A stretch of DNA of 64,000 bases, taken from Catenulispora sp. GP43 (lineage in GTDB: Bacteria > Actinomycetota > Actinomycetes > Streptomycetales > Catenulisporaceae). Below are positions 8,679 to 16,140 of the stretch, one piece after another (position 1 is the stretch's first letter; each line of letters starts with the position of its first letter). Location of the stretch: assembly GCF_041260665.1 (NCBI RefSeq), contig NZ_JBGCCT010000022.1:124001-188000 (forward strand), written 5' to 3'. A program made the position numbers and the translations under genes. Under the pieces are notes generated by a model that worked only from the letters and a program-made list of their open reading frames with translations, did no database searches and had not been told where the DNA came from.

Positions 8679-8774
8679 CCGTGTCCGCTGACAGCATGCT
8701 TGTCAGTTGCCCTCATGACAAGATTCGGGTGACATCCCGAGCAGCACAACCTCTTTACTTGACGAGGAGCGTAA

Positions 8775-9113
8775 ATGGCGATCGCGACCATTCCGGCGAC
8801 CTTGGTAAGGCGGCTTGTCGTCGCCACATGCGTGTTCGCATTTTCCCTCGGGGGTGCCATTTTCTTAGCTCCGGTCGCGAACGCAACGCCGCAGCAATGC
8901 GTTGCCATTGCTGTGGCGGCCGCTCCAAACGCCGATAGGGGCCGAATCATCGAGGGTTGCCACTCGCCCAATATTCGTACTTGCTATACATCCCTGGTGG
9001 TTGCTGGCGTTGAAGCAGACGATGCCTACGACGCCTGTGAAGCCGCCCAGGCCCGTACCAGCTCAGGGCGCGAAGCAATGGACACTGGGTACAGAGTCGT
9101 CGCCACCAGATGA
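8775..9113 (+). CDS. Small secreted protein with signal peptide
   Basis: A 112-residue protein starting at ATG 8775 with a good ribosome binding site (GAGGAGCG, six bases away). Residues 1-38 form a classical Sec signal peptide: basic region (ATLVRR), hydrophobic core (LVVATCVFAFSLGGAIFLA) and a cleavage motif around PVANA-T. The mature part is about 75 residues with four cysteines (QQCVAIAV, EGCHSPNIRTCYTS, AYDACEAA), suggesting two disulfides. No family recognised. It is flanked by ISL3 on the left and IS1182 on the right. Confidence 0.7.
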   Translation: MAIATIPATLVRRLVVATCVFAFSLGGAIFLAPVANATPQQCVAIAVAAAPNADRGRIIEGCHSPNIRTCYTSLVVAGVEADDAYDACEAAQARTSSGREAMDTGYRVVATR

Positions 9114-9353
9114 TGGCGCAGCCAGGGCAAAGAGGGCCTGGAGATGTCGTCGCGGATCTCCCAGCGTGATCATGGGGCCGGGGGTAAAGAACGCCTTCGG
9201 CGGCAGTCCTCACCCCGGCCTTTGCTCGCTACCGGCCCGGCGTCGGGACACCGGCCAACGAGCGCACCTGTTCCGCCCGGTCACCAGGCGGAACAGGCGG
9301 ACGGCACGAACATCCCAAGCTCACGAAACCACGCCAGCCGTCCGCCGGCCGAA

Positions 9354-11158
9354 CCTGAGGGACTCTGTTGCCGGTTGTGATGTGTTATGCGGCGAGGTCG
9401 AGTTCGAGGCGTGCGTAGTGGCTGGTTCTGGTGGGCCCCAGTGGTGTGCCGGTCCACCAGGCGTCGAGCCGAATGAGGTTGATCGCTGCCGCGAGCAGGA
9501 TGTGTTCGAGCCGGACTTTGGGAAGGCCTTTGTATCTGGCGCGGCGGGCGTGGCAGGCGTTCACGGCCTGGGCGATGGTGCCCTCGACGCCGGCGCGGGT
9601 GGCGTAGCGTTCGCGCCAGGGGTCGGTGTCTTGTTCGCGGCGGCGTCGTTGCAGGGCCTCGTGCTGCTCACGCGGGTGCAGGGTTAGGCCGCGGTAGCGG
9701 GCTTTGGTGCAGTCGGGTTTGGCCGGGCAGGCCGGGCAGCCGGCATTGTAGAAGTCGACGTGGATCCGGGGGTGGCCGTCGATCTTCGTGTCGATCCAGC
9801 GGGTGCTGGTCTTGCCCTGCGGGCAGGTCGCGGTATGCGCATCGAAGTCGATGGTGAAGTCGCCCAACCCATAGCCGCGCCCCTCGCGTTCCTGGCGGCC
9901 ACCGGCGATCGGGACCGGCCCGAGAAGGTCGATGCCCAGGTGCGCGGCCTCCACGATCAGCTCGGCGCCCATGTAGCCGGCGTCGACCAGGTGCTCGGCT
10001 GGGCCGCGGCCGGCGGCGATCAGATCGTGCTCGACGGTCAGTGTCTGCGCGGCGTCATCGACCGGCGCAGCGGTGGTGACGACGTGCGTGATCAGGTGTG
10101 GTGTGGCGCCATCGGCATCACAGGTCTCGGTCAAGTGCAGCTTGTATCCGTCCCAGCGGGTCGAGCGTTTGATCCCGACCCGGGCGTCCGGATCATAGGG
10201 CGAGATGATCCGCTGCGCGCCCGGCGGCAACTCCTTGCCGGTGCGCTGACGCACCGTGCGCCGCCGGTCCCGGACGTACTGCTGCTCCCAGACGCGGGCG
10301 AGCAGCGCCACCGCGGGCACCTTGGCCAGCCACGTGAAGCCGTTGTCCTGGCCAGCTTCGATGGCCACCGCGTCCAGCACCCGGAAGCCGTCGGTGCCGA
10401 CGGTGACTGCGAACGCGGTCCGCTCCGCCTCGCCCTTGGGCAGCCGCCAGTAGTCCGCACGGGCCCCGTAACGCCCAACCCACGCCTCGGACACCAGATC
10501 GTGCTCGGCCAGCCAGCCTGGAGCGGCGACCGCCAGGGCCTCCAGCGCCGCCCGGAGCGTCTCAGTGACGAACTCCAACCGGTTCAACGCCCGAACACAG
10601 GCCACCACGTGCGTGGCATCGGTGCGCACCCGGCCGCCGACCCGCAACAACCCCAGCTCGGCGCAGCGGTCCAGCACCAACTCCAGCACCCGCGCCTCCA
10701 AGCCGTTACCGATCAACCGGTCCCGGAACTGCGACAACACACTGTGATCGAACCCCGGATCGGCCAGCTCGAGGCCCACGGCATACTTCCAATCGATCCG
10801 GGCCGCCGCAGCGTGCGCGGCCTGCCGGTCGGTCAACCGCTCCGCGTACTGCAGCACGCTGACCAGCGCCAGCATCGCCGGCGACAGGGCCGGCCCACCC
10901 TGGCGGGGATAGGCACCGGTGAAGTCGGCGTTGCTGAAAACCTCGCCCAGCTCATCACGTAGCCGCATCGCCAGACACCCCGCTGGGAACACCGCCCGGG
11001 CCAAGGCCGCCGTCGCCACCGGGACCGGCGGGGACGGAAGCGGACGCATCGACACGATGACCAGCTCCTTCACCCCGTATCAGAGGTCTTCATCCACCTC
11101 GACAGCGTCTCTCTGAAACGGGAGAAAGTCATCACAACGGACAACAGAGTCCCTCAGG
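9354..11158. mobile_element. IS1182-family insertion sequence
   Basis: About 1.8 kb, the usual length for IS1182. Ends are inverted repeats: CCTGAGGGACTCTGTTG at 9354 followed by CCGGTTGTGATG, and the same on the opposite strand from 11158 (CCTGAGGGACTCTGTTG, then TCCGTTGTGATG). A single minus-strand transposase fills the element. Confidence 0.9.
9385..11073 (-). CDS. IS1182-family transposase
   Basis: 562 residues. The N-terminal DUF772 region (FSNADFTGAYPRQGGPALSP, ALVSVLQYAERLTDRQA) is followed by the DDE_Tnp_1 catalytic domain: RTDATHVVACVRALNR (first Asp), HLVDAGYMGAELIVEAAHLG (second Asp), the cysteine cluster CPACPAKPDCTKARYRG, and RAGVEGTIAQAVNACHARRA (Glu). An AAGGAG at 11069-11064 on the coding strand lies nine bases before a GTG at 11055, so translation may start there rather than at 11073. 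The gene is intact. Confidence 0.94.
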   Translation of the reverse strand: MKELVIVSMRPLPSPPVPVATAALARAVFPAGCLAMRLRDELGEVFSNADFTGAYPRQGGPALSPAMLALVSVLQYAERLTDRQAAHAAAARIDWKYAVGLELADPGFDHSVLSQFRDRLIGNGLEARVLELVLDRCAELGLLRVGGRVRTDATHVVACVRALNRLEFVTETLRAALEALAVAAPGWLAEHDLVSEAWVGRYGARADYWRLPKGEAERTAFAVTVGTDGFRVLDAVAIEAGQDNGFTWLAKVPAVALLARVWEQQYVRDRRRTVRQRTGKELPPGAQRIISPYDPDARVGIKRSTRWDGYKLHLTETCDADGATPHLITHVVTTAAPVDDAAQTLTVEHDLIAAGRGPAEHLVDAGYMGAELIVEAAHLGIDLLGPVPIAGGRQEREGRGYGLGDFTIDFDAHTATCPQGKTSTRWIDTKIDGHPRIHVDFYNAGCPACPAKPDCTKARYRGLTLHPREQHEALQRRRREQDTDPWRERYATRAGVEGTIAQAVNACHARRARYKGLPKVRLEHILLAAAINLIRLDAWWTGTPLGPTRTSHYARLELDLAA

Positions 11159-11327
11159 GAGTGTCGGCGTCGGCGGCAGCAGGATCTTTAGGGCGCCACG
11201 GAGACTTCGTGGCCGCGGTAAAACCCGGTTTCCCGATCATGCGATCCATGGCCACTTCCCAGTGAGACAGCAGCGGTGAATCCGGGGACCGTCCCCGGGA
11301 GCCGTGGCTGGGACTGTGAAGGACACC

Positions 11328-11558
11328 ATGGATTTTGCCTCGACCGTGACTGCCGTCACCGGCGCCGTTTTGGCCTTGGCCGGCAGTTGGTTCAGGGCGC
11401 GTATACAGCGGCACCGAGCCCGGGAGGAGGCCAGGGCTGACCACGTTCGCAATCTGGGGCCGGGGAGTCGATTGGTCGACCTCGGTGAGAACGGAATCCT
11501 CATTGAGTTCGGTGCCGAACCGTCCAGCATTTGGGGCGACCGTGTCGACGGGGCCTGA
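11328..11558 (+). CDS. Small membrane protein preceding sigma factor
   Basis: 76 residues from ATG 11328 with ribosome binding site AAGGAC. Residues 2-20 (DFASTVTAVTGAVLALAGSW) are a single transmembrane helix, followed by a strongly basic juxtamembrane stretch (RARIQRHRAREEARADH) and a short cytoplasmic tail. It is the first gene of a sigma-factor cassette. A small membrane protein also precedes the second sigma cassette at 44657, so a role in membrane sensing or anti-sigma-like control is a reasonable inference but not shown. Confidence 0.6.
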   Translation: MDFASTVTAVTGAVLALAGSWFRARIQRHRAREEARADHVRNLGPGSRLVDLGENGILIEFGAEPSSIWGDRVDGA

Positions 11559-11637
11559 TGAACCCGGCTTCAGCGTGGACGAAGCGAGTACCGGCGCCCC
11601 TGGCTCCGTTCCGCTCCCCTGTGCCACTCTGGTCAGG

Positions 11638-12150
11638 ATGCGTGAGGCTTTCCTCGAACTCTGCGAGCAGCAGCATGCCCAGGTGGTGGCGTTCATGATG
11701 CGGTGCGGAGCCACGCTGGCCGATGCCCAGGATGCCACCCAGGAGGCGTTCTGCGCCGCGTGGTCCGAGCTCACGACCCACCCTGAGCGATGGCAGTCGG
11801 TCGACAAGCCCGGCGGGTGGATTCGAGTCGTCGCGATCAAACGATGGAGACGTCCTCCTGGACCGAGAAGGCGAGTTTCCGAATCACCAGTCGGCGAGCT
11901 TCCAGATCGCTCGAATCCCGGTAACGAAGTCGGTGAGCTGACCGCGCTGACGCTCACTGTCCAGCACGTTCTCGCGGAGATCGACGAGATCGCTCGAGTC
12001 GTCTGGGCCTACCATCGCGACGGCTTCACCAACGTCGAGATCGCGCAATGGCTGGACACGGACGCTCAGAAGGTCACCGACATGCTGAAGAAGACGCGTT
12101 CGGTGCTTCGCTCGGCATTGGCGGAGAGTGTCGAAGGGAGGACTGCGTGA
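11638..12150 (+). CDS. ECF-like RNA polymerase sigma factor
   Basis: 170 residues from ATG 11638. An in-frame GTG at 11542 is an alternative start. Region 2 is visible at residues 3-65 (LCEQQHAQVVAFMMRCGATL, DAQDATQEAFCAAWSEL, KPGGWIRVVAIKRWRR) and a region 4-like HTH at 115-160 (EIARVVWAYHRDGFTNVEIA, AQKVTDMLKKTRSVLR). The protein would direct RNA polymerase to a small set of promoters. Its stop codon overlaps the ATG of the next gene (TGATG-type junction at 12148-12152), so the two are translationally coupled. It lacks an obvious anti-sigma partner unless the neighbours serve as one. Confidence 0.8.
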   Translation: MREAFLELCEQQHAQVVAFMMRCGATLADAQDATQEAFCAAWSELTTHPERWQSVDKPGGWIRVVAIKRWRRPPGPRRRVSESPVGELPDRSNPGNEVGELTALTLTVQHVLAEIDEIARVVWAYHRDGFTNVEIAQWLDTDAQKVTDMLKKTRSVLRSALAESVEGRTA

Positions 12151-13094
12151 TGACTGACCTGCCCAGTCCCAACCAGCGCGGGGCGCTGTCCGATTCTGAG
12201 CTTGACGCTCTGCTGGCCGTCACCGACGCCGACCTTCTGAGGTATGCCGCGGCGAAGACAGATCAGGCTCGACTGTTGTTGACCTTGTTGGAGGCTGACG
12301 ACAGGGCCGAGTCCGAGTCTGTTCCGTCCGAGGCCTGGAGCTTCGACCAGGTCTACAGCGGCGTGTCGGGGCCAGAGCCTGCCGCGCCGGCTGGCCTGCT
12401 TCTCCTGCATAAGGCGGTTCGAGCTGTAACGATCTCTGACTACGCCTGGACGGGCCCCGACGCCGACGTCGAGAGCGGATCCGCGAGCAGCTCCGATGAC
12501 CGGGACCAGCGCTTTGACGTTCCCGTGGACGAATCCGACGTCGTTGTTGGTTTGGTGGCCAAGGCCAAAGAGGGTGATGCGGACGCTTTCGGCGAGCTCT
12601 ACCGCATCTACTGCGACACGGTCTTCCGGTACATCTACTACCGCGTGTCGACCCGCGCCCTGGCCGAGGACCTCACCAGCGAGACCTTCGTGCGCGCGCT
12701 GCGCCGCATCACCACCTTCAGCTGGCGGGGCCGGGACTTCGGGGCCTGGCTGGTTGCCATCGCCCGCAACCTGGTCGCCGACCACCTCAGGTCCAGCCGG
12801 CACCGCATGGAGGTCTCCACCGGCGAGATGCTCGACTCCAACGAGGTCGAGGCGTCCCCGGAGGACTCGGTGCTGAACCGACTTTCCAACGAGACGCTGC
12901 TGGAAGCCGTCCATCGCCTTGACGACCAGCAGCGCGAGTGCGTTGCACTTCGCTTTCTCCGGGGCCTTTCTGCCGAGGAGACCGCGGAGATCATGGGTGA
13001 GAGCGAAGACGTCGTTCGAGTCCTGAGCCACCGTGCTCTTCGTGCTCTGAGCAGAATTGTCGCCCCGGAACTGGGCGACGGCAGTAGACCGTGA
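12150..13094 (+). CDS. Sigma factor with extra N-terminal domain (fusion)
   Basis: 314 residues from ATG 12150 (ATGA overlap with the upstream sigma gene; GGGAGGA upstream). Residues 1-125 are not part of any sigma factor: a helical acidic domain (LSDSELDALLAVTDADLLRY, ARLLLTLLEADD) and a low-complexity linker rich in Ser and Asp (ESGSASSSDDRDQ). Residues 130-310 are a complete ECF sigma factor: region 2 (DAFGELYRIYCDTVFRYIYY, LAEDLTSETFVRALR, FGAWLVAIARNLVADHLRSS) and region 4 (LDDQQRECVALRFLRGLSAE, ETAEIMGESEDVVRVLSHRA). The N-terminal part may be a gene product that normally follows such sigma genes, fused here to a second sigma factor. The fusion could be regulatory. Confidence 0.8.
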   Translation: MTDLPSPNQRGALSDSELDALLAVTDADLLRYAAAKTDQARLLLTLLEADDRAESESVPSEAWSFDQVYSGVSGPEPAAPAGLLLLHKAVRAVTISDYAWTGPDADVESGSASSSDDRDQRFDVPVDESDVVVGLVAKAKEGDADAFGELYRIYCDTVFRYIYYRVSTRALAEDLTSETFVRALRRITTFSWRGRDFGAWLVAIARNLVADHLRSSRHRMEVSTGEMLDSNEVEASPEDSVLNRLSNETLLEAVHRLDDQQRECVALRFLRGLSAEETAEIMGESEDVVRVLSHRALRALSRIVAPELGDGSRP

Positions 13095-13117
13095 GCGCGT
13101 GGCTTCGATCCACAACC

Positions 13118-13810
13118 TCATCGCGCGGGGGCGTGGCCCCGCGCGAGCAGGTCCACAACTGTCGCGTCGCCGGTCTCGGCAAGGTCGTCAACCTTCATCT
13201 CGGCGTCGATCTGATGCGATATGCCTTCGTGTGCGCGCACAGCGGCCGCTTTGCCTCGCAGGTTGCCGATCTGCATCTTGGCGGTGATTGTGCCGCCTCT
13301 GGTATCGGTTGAGCGCCTTCCCAGCTCGGGGACCAGCTTGACCAGCTGGGCGATGAGATCGGGCAAGGTCATCCGCAGCCGGCCGCCGGGCTCCAGCCGG
13401 AACGCCTGGCGGTTGACCAGCGGCGCGAGGTCCGGCGGTAGGTTCTGCGGTGCCGGGATGGAGATCTCGTCGGGGTTTCCCAGCAGCAGCGGGATTACCA
13501 CGTTGCCGTTCCGCAGCGCCAGTTCGATTTCCCGGCGGACCCAGTCGTTGGAGTCGTCCAAGCGTCGCGTGCCGTCAGCATTCTGTGCCGCGACCCAGCG
13601 AGGTCCGATACAGACAAGCATTACGGGACATGAAGCGGCCCTGTCCTCCAGGACCGGCGGATACTCATCCCCGGCACGCAGGTTGAACCCGGCCTTGAAC
13701 ACGGCTTCCTCGCCGAATTCGGCTTTCAGCGCCGTGTAGACGAGATCAGGCGCCCATGCGGCATCGCCACCGCGATAGCTGATGAAGACATATGGTCCGT
13801 GCTCAGGCAT
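13118..13810 (-). CDS. TIR-domain protein
   Basis: 230 residues. The TIR fold is visible from residue 6: box 1 YVFISYRGGDAAWAPDLVYT, a BB-loop region GFNLRAGDEYPPVLEDRAAS, the strand CPVMLVCIGPRWVAA, and the helix with candidate catalytic glutamates DWVRREIELALRNG (Glu94/Glu96) followed by NVVIPLLLG. Bacterial TIR domains are often NAD-cleaving effectors of immune systems; catalytic activity here is inferred. Residues 150-230 are a tail with no recognised domain. Its ATG lies inside the end of the upstream regulator gene (8-base overlap at 13803-13810), so the two are co-translated. Confidence 0.85.
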   Translation of the reverse strand: MPEHGPYVFISYRGGDAAWAPDLVYTALKAEFGEEAVFKAGFNLRAGDEYPPVLEDRAASCPVMLVCIGPRWVAAQNADGTRRLDDSNDWVRREIELALRNGNVVIPLLLGNPDEISIPAPQNLPPDLAPLVNRQAFRLEPGGRLRMTLPDLIAQLVKLVPELGRRSTDTRGGTITAKMQIGNLRGKAAAVRAHEGISHQIDAEMKVDDLAETGDATVVDLLARGHAPAR

Positions 13811-15284
13811 GGCGGGCCTCCAGCAGCTTGACGCGGGGATTCGGGAGCGCGGACTGCGCCAACGTGAGGATGTCAGGGGTCAGGGCACGCAGTCGGGACG
13901 CGCGCCGTCGCGACAAGATCGATGCGAGTCGTCGCAGATCGTGGCGTACTGTCACCGATGCATCTGGCAGACTGGGGAGGAAGGACTCGATGACATCCGC
14001 TGCGCGATCACTTTCGTGGACGTGCGCGTAGGCGGTTGCTTCGCGGATCGCGAAACAGACTCGTGCGTGCCGAAGCGACGGGCTTGCCTCCTGCCCCTCT
14101 GGAAACGTGTGTGGCATGGTGCTGGCAAATACCTCAGCCGCCGTGCGGAACTCTTCCAGTTCCATGAGTCCCGTGGCCTCGGTCAGGCGCGACGAACCGA
14201 GCAGGGGGTCCCACTTCGGGCCCCATTCCCAGTCCTCCGTCACCGGCGCGGATGTGTCGTCGGAGAGCTCGTAGAAGGCGTCAATCGCTCGCTTGAACCC
14301 CTCGCGGTCGCCGTGGCGTGCTCTGGCTCTGGACTCACGTTGCAAGGCAATGCTTCGGAGCCGCGGTGGCAGCTCCGGATTCGACAGCGCGCATCGGACG
14401 TGGCGGAGTGCGGCGTCGGGGTCGTCGGCTCGTAACGCTGTCGCCGCTCGGCGGATCGCGGCATATCCCGCGATGGCGGGGTCGCCGCTGTCGGATCCGA
14501 GGTCTACAGCGAGGGCCAACCATTCATGCATGGCCCTTTGATCGGCCATCTCCTCCGCGAGCCAGCTCAAGTACTCCGCGTAGCGCGCTTCCAAGTAGCG
14601 GAACATGCGGGCCTGGCCGGCGGATACCGAAGCCGCTGCAGCGTGTAGGGCGTTGATCTGCGCGACAACGTCATTTACCACCGTGGCCGGCCCGAAGAGG
14701 TGCCGTCGCACCCGGACCTGCTCCAGTTGCGCGGCTGCTTCGGCGGCAACTGTCTCTGCATCCTCAGACGGGCGGCATCCTTCTATCCCCGAGAGGCAGG
14801 CGGTGCTGGGGATTGTCGGCGATCCGGGGGAGTGCCTTGATTCTGCGGTGAACAGCGCGATCAGCGCGCCGTCCTGTCCAAGCCTTTTGTCCAGCAGCCG
14901 CGCCACGTACGGCGACCCGAGCGACTTCCCGTTCTCAAGGTTGCTGATGTAGACGTGTGAAAGCCCTGCCAGCTTGGCCAGGCTTCGTTGCGAAAGGCTG
15001 AGGTTGTTTCTGGCGCGGAGGATCTCACCGCCGTAGCTGACGGCGACCGGCCGCGGCGGCTTGGTTGTTTGTCGTGAGCGTTGTTGAGCGGGGAGCTCGG
15101 TCGGTCCGCCTCGTAAGGTCTCGTAAACCCGCACCAGGCGTGGTGAAGCCGGCCTGAGCCCGTTCTCGACCTTGCTCAGATGACCTCGGCTGTAGTCGGT
15201 GAGTTTCACGACCTGTCCCAGGCTCACGCCTGCTCCCTCGCGGAGCGCTCGCAGCGTCTGGCCGTCCCTGCTCGATGTCGCCAT
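13803..15284 (-). CDS. XRE regulator with two HTH domains and TPR-like body
   Basis: 493 residues from ATG 15284; the longer open frame above this is not supported. The first HTH is at about 6-60 (RDGQTLRALREGAGVSLGQV, YSRGHLSKVENGLRPAS), the second at about 82-135 (GGEILRARNNLSLSQRSLAK, HVYISNLENGKSLGSP). Residues 190-490 are alpha-helical repeats resembling TPR units (AAASVSAGQARMFRYLEARY, AIRRAATALRADDPDAALRH), as in many actinobacterial XRE proteins. It overlaps the TIR gene by 8 bases, so it probably controls the TIR protein or acts with it as a sensor. Confidence 0.8.
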   Translation of the reverse strand: MATSSRDGQTLRALREGAGVSLGQVVKLTDYSRGHLSKVENGLRPASPRLVRVYETLRGGPTELPAQQRSRQTTKPPRPVAVSYGGEILRARNNLSLSQRSLAKLAGLSHVYISNLENGKSLGSPYVARLLDKRLGQDGALIALFTAESRHSPGSPTIPSTACLSGIEGCRPSEDAETVAAEAAAQLEQVRVRRHLFGPATVVNDVVAQINALHAAAASVSAGQARMFRYLEARYAEYLSWLAEEMADQRAMHEWLALAVDLGSDSGDPAIAGYAAIRRAATALRADDPDAALRHVRCALSNPELPPRLRSIALQRESRARARHGDREGFKRAIDAFYELSDDTSAPVTEDWEWGPKWDPLLGSSRLTEATGLMELEEFRTAAEVFASTMPHTFPEGQEASPSLRHARVCFAIREATAYAHVHESDRAADVIESFLPSLPDASVTVRHDLRRLASILSRRRASRLRALTPDILTLAQSALPNPRVKLLEARHA

Positions 15285-15552
15285 AAGTCCCAAAGTACTG
15301 AGAGATCGGCCCGATGGGGGTTCTCTGCGCAACGCTCCGGAGCAATCAAGAGGCCGAGAGTGAACAGGCAACAGTTCCCAGGCCGTGTCTGCCTTGCTAG
15401 TTTCATTGATCGCCGGCCCTTCGTATGAGGCTGCGGGCCCGTTGACCTGCAGCAGGTCTCGCATCGGCTTCTCGCAATGACAACTATTTACGTTGTGCTG
15501 CCTGCGTGAGACAGACACAGCCGGCCGACGCTGTTGAAGATCTGGGGGACAC

Positions 15553-16089
15553 ATGCCTGATCCGGACACGGTGGCGATCCCGGTGCTCGCGGGAGCAGCG
15601 CTCGCCCAGGGAATCACGTTCTTGTACGGCCAGGCCGCCGAGGTGCTTCGCATCAAGCGAGAGGGCAAAGCCGCACCACAGACGACCCTCACGGTCCCCG
15701 GAGCCTTCGAGCCGAAGAACATCGCCCTGCAGCCCAACCCGGCAGCCCTCGCCGCACGTGCTCGCGACCTCGTGATGCTTCTCCAGATCGCCAAGCCGTT
15801 CGCGACCTGTCCGCCGGCAGACCTCGATGGCACCGACGAAACGCTGCGAACCTGCTTCGGCCACCTACGCGAAGTGTTGGAAGACATCTATGACGTGCAG
15901 TTCACGTTCGTGGGTGAACAGCGGTCGACACAACGGGTTCGCCAAGCCGTTGACGACGTTCGTGGCCGGACCACGGGGATGAAGCTCCGTGGCACCAACG
16001 TCAAGGCTGCCGGCGACGTCGTACAGCGCGTCAAGACCGTCCACGAGAGCGGCGAACTGACAGGTATCGACATCGATCTCCGTGCCTGA
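15553..16089 (+). CDS. Hypothetical protein, first gene of a three-gene operon
   Basis: 178 residues from ATG 15553 with a strong GGGGGA site. The N-terminus has a hydrophobic segment (VAIPVLAGAALAQGITFLYG) and then QAAEVLRIKREGKA, as in a membrane-associated anchor. The middle is a helical region (AALAARARDLVMLLQIAKPF), and the C-terminus contains VRQAVDDVRGRTTGMKLRGT and VKAAGDVVQRVKTVHESGE. No family recognised. It sits 51 bases before the 714-residue gene and is divergent from the XRE/TIR pair, so a joint module is possible. Confidence 0.6.
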   Translation: MPDPDTVAIPVLAGAALAQGITFLYGQAAEVLRIKREGKAAPQTTLTVPGAFEPKNIALQPNPAALAARARDLVMLLQIAKPFATCPPADLDGTDETLRTCFGHLREVLEDIYDVQFTFVGEQRSTQRVRQAVDDVRGRTTGMKLRGTNVKAAGDVVQRVKTVHESGELTGIDIDLRA

Positions 16090-16140
16090 TCGGTCAGGCA
16101 CCACGTCACGACTTCACGACCAATCCGGATTGGGGCGACG

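Noticed and set aside
9760-10962. 400-residue plus-strand frame inside IS1182
   Set aside because: Antisense shadow of an intact transposase.
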